Below, piece after piece: positions 17,376-26,006 of a stretch of DNA of 64,000 bases. The position numbers were made by a program, and so were the translations under genes. The notes beneath the pieces were generated by a model, which ran no database searches, was not told where the DNA came from, and worked only from the letters and a program-made list of their open reading frames with translations. The stretch is from contig NZ_CP156674.1 of the NCBI RefSeq assembly GCF_039851965.1, positions 3,100,001-3,164,000 of the forward strand, given 5' to 3'. The first letter of the stretch is position 1, and the number at the start of each line of letters is the position of its first letter. The DNA is from Pseudalkalibacillus hwajinpoensis. GTDB taxonomy: Bacteria > Bacillota > Bacilli > Bacillales > Guptibacillaceae.

Positions 17376-17936
17376 ATGAATAAAAAAATCATTTTTGTGC
17401 TGTTTCTAGTCGTTCTATTGGTCATCACCTCGTTTAACATCTATGACTTTCAGGTGTCTTCGAATGAAGATTTACAAGCTGAAATTCAACAAGTACAACA
17501 TGAAAACAAGACTATTTTAGAAGAAAATAAGAAGCTAAAACAGCTTCTTGAACAAAAAGAACCAGCAGAAGTTCAATCACAGTATAATCCATTGTTAAAA
17601 CAGATATCGACCTTTGTAAAAGTAGCTTTTGTTCAAAGCAAAGAGACGTATCCAGAACGAAAAAAGCAAGCTGAAAAGATAATGAGTGATGAACTGCGGA
17701 ATATATTCTTCCCCACAGATACTTACAAGGGGGATACCAGAACAGGTGTCAATGATGTCCAGGTATTCATCGAAGCAAGTAATTTCACAAATGATCATGC
17801 GACGGTGTTAGTGAGGTTAAAACACACTCTTTATTCATTGGAAAATAAACAAAAACAAGTTTCCCCAGTGTTTATAGAGATACATGCCCAACGTCAAAAT
17901 GAACAATGGATCGTCACGGATTTTACCGAAATGTAA
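17376..17936 (+). CDS. VirB8/TcpC-like bitopic conjugation protein
   Basis: A 186-residue product with an N-terminal membrane helix (KIIFVLFLVVLLVITSFNIY), a short coiled coil (LQAEIQQVQHENKTILEENK) and an extracytoplasmic domain. That domain has helix-rich then strand-rich segments (FVKVAFVQSKETYPERKKQA, VQVFIEASNFTNDHATVLVR, QWIVTDFTEM), the order of the NTF2-like fold shared by VirB8 and TcpC. VirB8 proteins scaffold the channel in the membrane. The assignment rests on topology and the C-terminal strand pattern. The gene lies 14 bases after the wall hydrolase. Confidence 0.65.
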   Translation: MNKKIIFVLFLVVLLVITSFNIYDFQVSSNEDLQAEIQQVQHENKTILEENKKLKQLLEQKEPAEVQSQYNPLLKQISTFVKVAFVQSKETYPERKKQAEKIMSDELRNIFFPTDTYKGDTRTGVNDVQVFIEASNFTNDHATVLVRLKHTLYSLENKQKQVSPVFIEIHAQRQNEQWIVTDFTEM

Positions 17937-17950
17937 AGAGGTGGAGATGA

Positions 17951-18814
17951 ATGAAAAGGCAAGCAGATTCAATTACAGAAAACACTTCTACCAAGTATCT
18001 TTTCGCCTTGAGTGCGATTGTTGTGTTACTTCTATTCTTTTTGTTTTCAGGGCTCGTATTCGGAAACAACGATCATGCAAAAGTACAACAGACCCCTTTG
18101 AAAGAGTCGTTAACGATTAGTGGATATGGAGAGTTGACTGTTGAAGAGTGGATCTATAATCCGGATAAGAATTTTATGATCGTGACATTGAACCTTGAGA
18201 AATCACCTACCATTTATGAGGGAAATTTGATCTTTATAGCCCAGGAAAAAGAACATCCAAATCGAGATCTTCCAACTTCAGTAGAGTATCAAGATGGAAA
18301 CCGATATGTCGTTAGTATCCAGCAGGTGAGTCCTTCATTTGAAGTCATGGCTTTAGATATTAATAAGGATGAAATCAGCAATGGATCACTCATACAAGGA
18401 CAACCATCTCCTCCTAAAGGAGGTGAGAAGAGCAACGAGTTAGCTCGCATCTATACAGACGAACGCAAAGTGGAAGTAGACACTCAATTGAGAGTTCAAA
18501 CGGAAAAAGAGTATGAAGTTGCTTCAATATCACAAAAGATCAAACAAGCGAAAAAAACAATTGAAGAGAAGGAGGAACTGATTCAAACAATCGAAGAGCG
18601 ATTAAAAGAAATTGATCAAAAAGTTGTTGAATTAGAGTCAGAAAAATTCTATGAAACGGAGGAAGAGAAGGAACAAACCAATACACAAATCAATCAATTG
18701 GAAAACGAGAAAGATCAATTAAATCGAGAATCTTCGGACGGTGAACTAGCCATACAAACGACAAGAGAAAAGCTCACGATGTTAAAAGAAAAACGAGATA
18801 TGGTTGAGAGTTAA
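17951..18814 (+). CDS. Membrane-anchored conjugation protein with long coiled coil
   Basis: ATG 17951 follows AGAGGTGGAGATGA. Of 287 residues, the first 20 are cytoplasmic and then a hydrophobic helix (LFALSAIVVLLLFFLFSGLV) crosses the membrane. A small beta-rich domain (about 55-140) precedes a continuous charged coiled coil from about 170 to the end (KQAKKTIEEKEELIQTIEER). No catalytic motif was seen. As the last gene before the oriT-like region it probably completes the transfer operon. A structural or surface role is inferred from its shape. Confidence 0.6.
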   Translation: MKRQADSITENTSTKYLFALSAIVVLLLFFLFSGLVFGNNDHAKVQQTPLKESLTISGYGELTVEEWIYNPDKNFMIVTLNLEKSPTIYEGNLIFIAQEKEHPNRDLPTSVEYQDGNRYVVSIQQVSPSFEVMALDINKDEISNGSLIQGQPSPPKGGEKSNELARIYTDERKVEVDTQLRVQTEKEYEVASISQKIKQAKKTIEEKEELIQTIEERLKEIDQKVVELESEKFYETEEEKEQTNTQINQLENEKDQLNRESSDGELAIQTTREKLTMLKEKRDMVES

Positions 18815-18834
18815 TGTCCCTTTTATGTGCTTCA

Positions 18835-19000
18835 TTTAGTAACACGTTAACGACACATCACCTGTGTTATGGCCACACAGTTCATTTGAAAGTGAATGTA
18901 GGGTGCTGTTTTAGCAACACATTGAAGACACATCTGGCGGTTTTCTTGTTCCCATCGTTTTGCCCGGCTCTGCCGGGATTCCCACACCAAGTGGGAACAA
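18835..19000. other. Candidate origin of transfer (oriT)
   Basis: The 250 bases between the last transfer gene and the mobilisation genes are non-coding and crowded with repeats. A 25-base imperfect direct repeat lies at 18835-18859 and 18910-18934 (21 of 25 identical). A CCCGGC-TCT-GCCGGG hairpin is at 18963-18977. A TTCCCAC-N5-GTGGGAA hairpin is at 18979-18997. The right arm of the last can alternatively pair with TTGTTCCCA at 18946-18954. Such a cluster directly upstream of relaxase genes is the usual place and look of an oriT. The nick site was not identified. Confidence 0.6.
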
Positions 19001-19065
19001 AAACCCCTTATGCTCTTTTCTATCTAGGAACTGATTTACAGACTACATCAATTGGAGGGTGTTTA

Positions 19066-19323
19066 ATGGAAATTCGGATTCGGTATATGGACCCTAGAAC
19101 GGTTCAAAGAATTGATGAACTTGCCAAGGAAAAAGGAATGAGCCGCCAAGAGTTTTTACACGCCCAATTACATCAATTAGCCGTCTTTCATGAAGAGAAT
19201 GAACGAGAAAAACGGTTAAACCAATTGGTTGATCGAAACATTCAAACGATGACACATTGTTACACAGCGATACGAGAAATGTATGACATTTTACGTTTTG
19301 AAGAATCAGGTGAAAAACCATGA
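19066..19323 (+). CDS. MobC-like relaxosome accessory, ribbon-helix-helix type
   Basis: ATG 19066 follows GGAGGGTGTTTA. The longer open frame reaches back to 18814 only through the hairpin region and is rejected. The 85-residue protein starts with a strand (MEIRIRYMDPRTVQRIDELA) and two helices including KGMSRQEFLHAQL, the pattern of ribbon-helix-helix proteins that bind oriT next to the relaxase. The rest is a charged helix. Its stop overlaps the relaxase start by four bases (ATGA), so the two are translationally coupled. Confidence 0.75.
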   Translation: MEIRIRYMDPRTVQRIDELAKEKGMSRQEFLHAQLHQLAVFHEENEREKRLNQLVDRNIQTMTHCYTAIREMYDILRFEESGEKP

Positions 19324-20495
19324 GTGAAACAGTCACACCTGGTGTGGTTTTAAAAACAAAATTTGTGACTGCCAATCAAAAGGGATTCCAGGATTACGTT
19401 CAGTATGTGGATCGCGAAGAAGCCAAAGGAAAAGGAGAAGTACACCTGTCTGTTTTCAATTTATATAACGATTATATGGATGACCCAGACAAAACATCAG
19501 CCTTGTTCACCCAACAATCAGATCATCTATCAATGGAAGGGAAAATTGGAATTAAATCGTTATTTAGACAAGCTCAAGAAAATAATAGTGTCATGTGGCA
19601 GGATGTCATTACGTTTGATAATGAGTGGCTGCGACAACAAGGCGTATACGATGGCCAATCGCATACTATTGATGAGAATCGGTTGAAGCAAGTTACCAGG
19701 AAATCGATGCAGACCATGTTGAAAAAAGAAGGACTACAGGAAAGCGCAATCTGGTCCGCTGCCATCCATTATAATACCGATAACATTCATATCCATGTTG
19801 CAACGGTAGAACCAAATCCAACGCGTGAGCGAGGCAAACGCAAGCCGAAAACGTTAGATGCGATGAAGAGTGAAGTGGTCAACGGATTGCTCGATCGAGA
19901 TCAAGAACGGAATCAAATAAATTTTTTAATTCGAGATCATATGGTACATGCCAAAAAAGAGATGAGCAGCTTAGAATGGCAAAATCGTGAATTTAAACCG
20001 TTATTCTTGGAAGTCTATCATCAGTTACCCAATGATAAGAGACAGTGGCAATATGGCTATCAAACACTCAATCCGATTCGTGGGAAAATTGATGATCTTA
20101 CTTCTAGTTATTTGAAAAAATTCCATAAAGAAGATATGAAGCATTTGCATCAGAAACTTGATCAAGAAGTCGAGGTGTTAAAGCGTGCTTATGGAGATGG
20201 GGAGAAAGACAAAAAGAGATATCAGCATTATAAACAGAACAAGCTTGATGATTTCTATAAAAGGATGGGGAATGCTTTTCTTCAAGAAATGAAAAGTTAT
20301 GACCGGCAACAGAATTCAAAGCAAGAATCACATTTTACTTCTTCCTCCCATCCTTCCATTCGCTCTATGCCTCCAGGTGTTCAATTACAGAGATCGTTGA
20401 AAAGAATTCAACGCTCAATGGATCAGACCTATGACCAATTTATCAACGACCTGGATCATCAGAAATTGGAACGTGAAATTGAACGAGAAAGGTAG
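19320..20495 (+). CDS. MobP2-type relaxase
   Basis: A 391-residue relaxase. The N-terminal half carries tyrosine-rich DYVQYVDREEA (about residues 25-35) and the metal-binding histidine motif NTDNIHIHVATVEP (about 152-165). Both are hallmarks of MOBP-class relaxases, which nick oriT and stay bound to the 5' end. The MobP2 label comes from the overall order and the KRKPKTLDAMKSEVV segment. The C-terminal 150 residues are charged helices, probably for contact with the coupling ATPase. It is coupled to the RHH gene upstream, and a second small partner follows within 10 bases. Confidence 0.88.
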   Translation: MSETVTPGVVLKTKFVTANQKGFQDYVQYVDREEAKGKGEVHLSVFNLYNDYMDDPDKTSALFTQQSDHLSMEGKIGIKSLFRQAQENNSVMWQDVITFDNEWLRQQGVYDGQSHTIDENRLKQVTRKSMQTMLKKEGLQESAIWSAAIHYNTDNIHIHVATVEPNPTRERGKRKPKTLDAMKSEVVNGLLDRDQERNQINFLIRDHMVHAKKEMSSLEWQNREFKPLFLEVYHQLPNDKRQWQYGYQTLNPIRGKIDDLTSSYLKKFHKEDMKHLHQKLDQEVEVLKRAYGDGEKDKKRYQHYKQNKLDDFYKRMGNAFLQEMKSYDRQQNSKQESHFTSSSHPSIRSMPPGVQLQRSLKRIQRSMDQTYDQFINDLDHQKLEREIERER

Positions 20496-20502
20496 GATGG
20501 AA

Positions 20503-20913
20503 ATGATGCGGAAACGCCAAAACGTTACATTACATGAAGAAACGATTGATTTAATAAACGAGTATCAGGAGCAACATCATATTCGATATCCCGGTGAAGC
20601 GTTGGACCGTATGGTTGCGGAATGGGAAGAACAACAGTCGAAGGATCATTCGCTAGAATATGTGATGAGTTTGATGGCGAATCGTTTTCAAGAAGTCTTT
20701 TCTGAAGAGATGAATCGGTTACGTTTAGCAGCAAATAGCACTAACAAAAATACGCAAGTGCTTCTCGAATTGATGAATGGATTTGCGATGGATCAAAACT
20801 TAGAAAGCTGTGTCACCACACAGCTTTTTGAGAGTCAGGCAATGAAAGATGCGAGGGAAGCTGTTGAAGAGCGGATCAGTCATCAACGGCAAAAAAAAAT
20901 TAGTGGGGACTAG
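20503..20913 (+). CDS. Small helical protein paired with the relaxase
   Basis: Several in-frame ATG codons (20497, 20503, 20506) follow GGTAGG. The second or third has the best spacing. The product, about 136 residues, begins MMRKRQNVTLHEETIDLINE, a strand-helix start like ribbon-helix-helix proteins, then has acidic helices (EALDRMVAEWEEQQ) and a basic tail. It is likely a second relaxosome or plasmid-type regulator of mob genes. There is no firm family assignment. The gene begins inside the last helix codons region of the relaxase operon, so co-transcription is clear. Confidence 0.65.
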   Translation: MMRKRQNVTLHEETIDLINEYQEQHHIRYPGEALDRMVAEWEEQQSKDHSLEYVMSLMANRFQEVFSEEMNRLRLAANSTNKNTQVLLELMNGFAMDQNLESCVTTQLFESQAMKDAREAVEERISHQRQKKISGD

Positions 20914-20978
20914 GAGAAGGGACTATCAACTTATCTTATTTTTTTCATTACCTTCAAATATTGAGAGGAGTTGGATGC

Positions 20979-21260
20979 ATGTTGTTGTCTAATCAAAACT
21001 ACGAGATGGGTGTATTTAAAGGTTTTGGTGATCAAAATGAACTTGTCATTGAAGTAGGATCTCAGGAATATGTGCTTGAGTTAAACAAAGAAGAGATAGC
21101 TGACGTCGTATACCATTTAATGCATTTTGAGAACTTACTCATTCCTTTTAATAAAAAAACGCAGCAATTGGTTTTACGTTTTGACCAAAAATATGATGAA
21201 GAAGAAATGGAAGAGCTCATGAATATCAGTGAAGGAGCTGATGAACATGGCGAAGAGTAA
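20979..21260 (+). CDS. Small acidic protein of unknown function, 93 aa
   Basis: GAGGAG (20965-20970) lies eight bases before ATG 20979. The upstream TTG in the same frame has no such site. The 93-residue product has strands in the first half (YEMGVFKGFGDQNELVIEVG, YVLELNKEEIADVV) and ends in a strongly acidic tail (DEEEMEELMNISEGADEHGE). It overlaps the ArdC-like gene by 14 bases. Acidic tails occur in DNA-mimic antirestriction proteins, and its partner gene is also of that type, but no family was recognised. Confidence 0.6.
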   Translation: MLLSNQNYEMGVFKGFGDQNELVIEVGSQEYVLELNKEEIADVVYHLMHFENLLIPFNKKTQQLVLRFDQKYDEEEMEELMNISEGADEHGEE

Positions 21261-22674
21261 ACGATCTTATCAAAAAAAGTTACCTGAACAAGTCAAAGAG
21301 GAAATTGAAAGACTCACGACTGGAATGGAAGAGCGTATTTCAAATCACTTTCATTCACCGGACCAGTTAAAAGAGTACTTGGACTTTATGGGGAAGTTTT
21401 ATCGCTATTCTCCTCGAAATACAGCACTCATCGAATCCCAGTTCCAAGGAGCTGAAGCTGTAGGGTCATATGCTTTTTGGAAGGAAAAAGGATTTCCTGT
21501 TAATAAAGGTGAAAAAAGCATTAAAATACTTGTGCCAAATCGATTAGGAGAGCAATTTCAGAATAAAGAGGGTGAATGGATCCCTCTTAAAAAAGCGACC
21601 AAACAAGAGAAGCAACAAATCAAAGACGGCCAACTCGATAAACGAGATGGTCGTCTTGTTTTTTCTACAGGAAGTGTATTTGATATATCTCAAACGAGCG
21701 CAACGCAAAAGGATTTACCCCAAATATTTCCGAACAGATGGATAGATGGAGAAGTTGATAACTACACTCAGTTACGGCAGGGTATGGAGGCTATTGCCGA
21801 AAAGAATAACATTCGTATTGTGGAGCCTTATGAGGAACTCGGTGCTGCGAAAGGAGTCAGTTATACAGAAAGAGGAGAGGTTGCTCTTAATCCTCGTAAT
21901 TCAGAACGTCAGGATGCAAAGACTTTACTCCATGAACTTACACACGCCAAGCTCCATACAAAGGACAATTTTAACGCATACTCAAAACCTGAGAAAGAAT
22001 TTCAGGCGGAAATGACAGCTTATACCGTTGCTTCTTATTTCAATATTGATACCAGTGATTACTCGTTAGATTACTTGCATCAATGGACAAAGGGGCATGA
22101 ATTTAACGAGCATGAGAGCTTGTTACAAGAAGTTCAGGTAACAGCTAAAGAATTTATTTCGACCATTGAAGAATCAATGAACCAGGAGAAGGAAGGAGAA
22201 AAAACTATGAGTTTTAGTGAATCGAAACATGAAATGGAAGAGGATAAAAAAGAAAGAGAGGGAGTACCTACAGAAAAGCTTTCAGAAATGTACCAGAGCC
22301 AAGTGATCAATGCCGAGAAGAATATGGGTGCTATTAATAAGGAAGAAAAACTCAAAAAAAATTATTCTCATCAAGAATTCAAAGATGCTTATAAAAGAGA
22401 GATTACGAATTTTTTTGAACCAATGGTCGGAAAAGGATTAGATAAAGAAGAAAACAATGACTGGCAAGAACGTTTAAGAAAGATATGTGCTTTTCAAGAT
22501 ACTCATAGTACAGAAGAGGTGTATCAACTTAAAAAGAACTCTCTTCATGAATTGAAAGAACTGCCTTTAACAGATCGTGGGGAACGACGACTATTTCAGA
22601 TTGAAAGTAAGTTGGATCGAGTATTTCATGAAGAGAAGGAAAAGCAAAAAGAAAAAGTAGAAGTTGAACGCTAG
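21247..22674 (+). CDS. ArdC-like antirestriction protein (ssDNA-binding N-domain + zincin)
   Basis: ATG 21247 is preferred, nine bases after AAGGAG. Residues about 25-115 match the ArdC N-terminal domain (YSPRNTALIESQFQGAEAVG, FWKEKGFPVNKGEKSIKIL), which binds single-stranded DNA. A metallopeptidase-like domain follows with HELTH (H229, E230, H233) and a downstream acidic helix (EKEFQAEMTAYTVASYF). The C-terminal 170 residues are charged helices without a recognised domain, making the protein (475 residues) longer than classical ArdC. Such proteins protect incoming DNA from host restriction during conjugation, which fits the place right after the mobilisation genes. Confidence 0.85.
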   Translation: MAKSKRSYQKKLPEQVKEEIERLTTGMEERISNHFHSPDQLKEYLDFMGKFYRYSPRNTALIESQFQGAEAVGSYAFWKEKGFPVNKGEKSIKILVPNRLGEQFQNKEGEWIPLKKATKQEKQQIKDGQLDKRDGRLVFSTGSVFDISQTSATQKDLPQIFPNRWIDGEVDNYTQLRQGMEAIAEKNNIRIVEPYEELGAAKGVSYTERGEVALNPRNSERQDAKTLLHELTHAKLHTKDNFNAYSKPEKEFQAEMTAYTVASYFNIDTSDYSLDYLHQWTKGHEFNEHESLLQEVQVTAKEFISTIEESMNQEKEGEKTMSFSESKHEMEEDKKEREGVPTEKLSEMYQSQVINAEKNMGAINKEEKLKKNYSHQEFKDAYKREITNFFEPMVGKGLDKEENNDWQERLRKICAFQDTHSTEEVYQLKKNSLHELKELPLTDRGERRLFQIESKLDRVFHEEKEKQKEKVEVER

Positions 22675-22700
22675 ACAGGGAGTGTTCTCTCTGTCTTTTT
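22673..22700 (+). terminator. Terminator after the ArdC-like gene
   Basis: AGACAGGGAG pairs with CTCTCTGTCT around TGTT and is followed by T5. It marks the 3' end of the mobilisation/antirestriction unit. Confidence 0.85.
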
Positions 22701-23230
22701 ATATGTGCCTTTAGAGATGATGAAGTGCTGCAGAAATAACATGTATGCTCTGAACGCCAGAGACGAAAATGGAACTGAAGTCATTAACTTTGCCAAAAAT
22801 TTTGATGGCATGAGCTTTACAGATTTAGTCTAGAACTGAAACTGGAATTAAGAGATTAGAAAAAGGTGAGTTAGACAGATTTACAAACGTAAACCCAGAG
22901 AGTATGTTGTACTAGTTACTTTTAGGAATTACAAACGGTTGATGATTCTTAAACTGATTGATTTACATATATATAATTTATTATGAATGAAAAGCATTGA
23001 GTGAAGCAGAGGCTATCGCAGGCTAGACTTCTAATTTAGGTGTTGATATAATTCAAACAGAAATAGCCATACCCTTTTTAGGAGTTATGGTATTGCCAAT
23101 GCGAAGCTAAAATATAAACGCGGCTATCGATTCATTGATAGTCGCGTATTGTTTGAATGGGTTTCTCTTACCGTAGAGAATTTACTAGGGCTTCATTTAG
23201 ACAACAAAACCTAACTCAGGGGGTACATAC
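22701..23230. other. Non-coding stretch with gene relics and a strong hairpin
   Basis: A 38-codon open frame from ATG 22717 (NMYALNARDENGTEVINFAK, stopping at TAG 22831) looks like the torn end of an older gene. The rest is full of stops. At 23118-23147 an 11-bp stem (ACGCGGCTATC with one G-T pair) closes an eight-base loop. It has only a modest T run after it and may be a terminator, an RNA element or an insertion boundary just before the higher-G+C defence module. Confidence 0.5.
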
Positions 23231-26002
23231 ATGAACCCAGTAGAAATTGAAGCAGCAGTCTCCGAGTTGGCGGTTCAACCTTTTGACGAGGTAGAATTCC
23301 CATTTTCATTCTTAAGGGCGTTCGGAAACAAGAACACAACAATTAAGCGGCTCCGTACAGGAGAATCAAATAAGTCCGACTTGGGGGGCGTTCTACAGAC
23401 TAATAATATTCATATTGCGATCGCACACCCGGGAAACGTAACCAAGACACTTCTTGATCTTAAGGCAAGCCGGGCAACAACCAGGGCGAAGGCACGCTAC
23501 ATCCTCGCAACTGATGGTGTAGACTTTGAGGCCGAGGAATTAGAATCTGGTGAGGTGGTCTACTGTGCCTATCAGGATTTCCCAGATCACTTTGGATTTT
23601 TTCTGCCTCTTGCGGGGATTAAGACCGTTAAGCAAGTACGTGAAAGTTCTTTCGATATCCGGGCGACGAGTCGATTGAACCGGCTCTATGTCGAGCTGTT
23701 AAAAGAAAATCCCCATTGGGGAGCTACCGAACAGCGTCACGAGATGAACCAATTCATGGCGCGCTTAATCTTTTGCTTCTTTGCCGAAGACACTGGTATC
23801 TTTAGCAAGACGGGTTTATTTACCGACATCGTTGCCCGAATGAGCACTCGTGATGCTTCGAATACTCACGAAGTAATTAGTGGGATTTTCAGCGCTATGA
23901 ACACGAAGGATGCTGACCGTGCGAAAGCTAAAACTCCTCGTTGGGCAGATGGGTTTCCATATGTAAATGGAGGGCTTTTCGCGGGTAACGTAGATGTGCC
24001 TAGGTTCAGTAAGATAGCACGCTCCTACCTTCTGCATATTGGAAATCTGGACTGGAATAAGATAAATCCTGATATTTTCGGCTCAATGATCCAGGCGGTA
24101 GCGGATGATGAGGAGCGTGGTGCACTTGGGATGCACTATACGAGCGTTCCAAACATCCTGAAGGTATTAAATCCTCTCTTCTTGGATGATTTGCGGGAGA
24201 AGCTTGAAGCAGCAGGGGACAACCCTCGTAAGTTAATCAACCTGCGTAAGCGGCTATCGAGGATTCGAGTTTTTGATCCTGCTTGCGGCTCAGGTAATTT
24301 CTTAGTCATTGCCTACAAGCAATTGCGGGATATTGAAAATATCATCAATGAGAGACGTGGTGAGCATGGTCGTGAGAGTGATATACCACTGACAAACTTT
24401 CGTGGCATTGAACTACGTGATTTTTCAGCCGAGATTGCGCGTCTTGCTCTTATTATTGCCGAATACCAATGCAATGAACTTTATATTGGACCAACCCTTG
24501 CTCTTGCTGAATTTCTGCCGCTATCAGCAGACAACTGGATCACTTGCGGCAATGCTCTACACTTGGAATGGCTTAGTATTTGCCCACCGAATGGAACAGG
24601 TGTGAAATTACACTCTGATGATCTTTTCAGTACTCTTTCGAATCCAGCGGAGATCGATTTTGAAAATGAAGGTGGCGAGACTTATATCTGTGGAAATCCC
24701 CCGTACCTAGGTTCAACTAACCAATCTGACCAACAAAAGTCAGAACTGCAAGCGATATTCGAAAAAAGAAATAAGAACTGGAAGTCACTCGATTATGTTG
24801 CTGGTTGGTTCATGAAAGCGGCTGAATATGGGAAGTACACTAATGCCTCAACAGCTTTCGTAGCGACTAATTCAATTTGCCAGGGCCAGCAGGTTCCAAT
24901 TCTTTGGCCACTTATTTTTGACTCGGGGCATGAGATTGCTTTTGCGCATACCTCGTTTAAATGGGAAAATCTTGCTAGTCATAATGCAGGTGTAACCGTG
25001 GTGATCATAGGGATTTCACAACATCCTGGGAAGATTCGGCGACTATTTTCGGTCAGTGATGACGGAAGTGTGAGTGTTAAGGAAACTGAATATATTAACG
25101 CATATTTAGTTTCGGGTCCTAACGTGGTCATATCCAAGTCTCGTTCACCTCAAAGTCCGCTAAGTCAAATGGATTATGGAAACAAACCGACCGACAAAGG
25201 TGGACTTATATTATCCTCAAGAGAACGTTTTAAACTTTTAGAAAATGCGCCTGAGGCTGACCGCTTCGTAAGAAGGTTCATTGGTTCTAATGATGCAATT
25301 GATGGCTCACTTCGATATTGTCTTTGGATAGACGATGATGAAGTGACAACTGCAACTAAGCACAAAGAAATTGCCAATAGGCTTAAAAGAGTGCAATCGT
25401 TCCGATCTGGTAGTACGAAGAAGGCAACGGTGGAATCTGCAAGTTGGCCTCATAGGTTTCAAGAGATTAGACAGACGGGGAATGAAGTGCCAATCGTTGT
25501 CCCACGACACAGTTCTGAAAACCGTTCGCACCTACCTTTTACACTTGGTGAGAAAGGCGATATTGTCGCTGACAGCGCCTTTGCTTTTTACGGATGTCCA
25601 TTATGGAACGTTGCGATCTTTGCTTCTCGCCTGCACTTAGTATGGGTAGCCGCTGTGTGTGGCAAATTGAAAACAGATTACCGGTACTCTAACACTATTG
25701 GATGGAATACTTTTCCCGTTCCCACGCTTACTGAAAAAAACAAAGGAGATCTTAACCACAGTGTTGAGGACATCATATTGGCGCGCGAAGCACACTTCCC
25801 GGCGACGATCAAGGAACTTTACGATTCGGATCACATGCCCACTAATCTGCGTGAAGCCCATGAGCGAAACGATGAGGTGCTAGAGCGCATCTACATCGGC
25901 CGTCGCTTTCGCAACGACACCGAGAGGCTAGAAAAGCTCTTTAATCTTTACACAAAAATTTCAAACTCAACGAATAGACCTAGAAAGCCAAGAAGGAGGT
26001 AG
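23231..26002 (+). CDS. MmeI-like class I DNA methyltransferase
   Basis: A 923-residue protein. The methyltransferase core has motif I FDPACGSGNF (348-357), which binds S-adenosylmethionine, and the catalytic motif IV NPPY (489-492) of an N6-adenine methylase. A long N-terminal helical region (with ENPHWGATEQRHEMNQFMAR and FCFFAEDTGIF) and a C-terminal target-recognition-like part follow the order of MmeI-type (type IIL) enzymes. I see no PD-(D/E)xK nuclease at the N-terminus, unlike true MmeI. ATG 23231 follows CAGGGGGTACATAC. Base composition is visibly richer in G+C than the conjugation genes, which suggests recent transfer. It heads a tight three-gene operon with a helicase and a nuclease. 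Confidence 0.88.
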   Translation: MNPVEIEAAVSELAVQPFDEVEFPFSFLRAFGNKNTTIKRLRTGESNKSDLGGVLQTNNIHIAIAHPGNVTKTLLDLKASRATTRAKARYILATDGVDFEAEELESGEVVYCAYQDFPDHFGFFLPLAGIKTVKQVRESSFDIRATSRLNRLYVELLKENPHWGATEQRHEMNQFMARLIFCFFAEDTGIFSKTGLFTDIVARMSTRDASNTHEVISGIFSAMNTKDADRAKAKTPRWADGFPYVNGGLFAGNVDVPRFSKIARSYLLHIGNLDWNKINPDIFGSMIQAVADDEERGALGMHYTSVPNILKVLNPLFLDDLREKLEAAGDNPRKLINLRKRLSRIRVFDPACGSGNFLVIAYKQLRDIENIINERRGEHGRESDIPLTNFRGIELRDFSAEIARLALIIAEYQCNELYIGPTLALAEFLPLSADNWITCGNALHLEWLSICPPNGTGVKLHSDDLFSTLSNPAEIDFENEGGETYICGNPPYLGSTNQSDQQKSELQAIFEKRNKNWKSLDYVAGWFMKAAEYGKYTNASTAFVATNSICQGQQVPILWPLIFDSGHEIAFAHTSFKWENLASHNAGVTVVIIGISQHPGKIRRLFSVSDDGSVSVKETEYINAYLVSGPNVVISKSRSPQSPLSQMDYGNKPTDKGGLILSSRERFKLLENAPEADRFVRRFIGSNDAIDGSLRYCLWIDDDEVTTATKHKEIANRLKRVQSFRSGSTKKATVESASWPHRFQEIRQTGNEVPIVVPRHSSENRSHLPFTLGEKGDIVADSAFAFYGCPLWNVAIFASRLHLVWVAAVCGKLKTDYRYSNTIGWNTFPVPTLTEKNKGDLNHSVEDIILAREAHFPATIKELYDSDHMPTNLREAHERNDEVLERIYIGRRFRNDTERLEKLFNLYTKISNSTNRPRKPRRR

Positions 26003-26006
26003 TCGC

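Noticed and set aside
18814..19065. Upstream extension of the RHH gene frame
   Set aside because: It crosses the hairpins and direct repeats, has no ribosome site, and ATG 19066 has a strong GGAGG.
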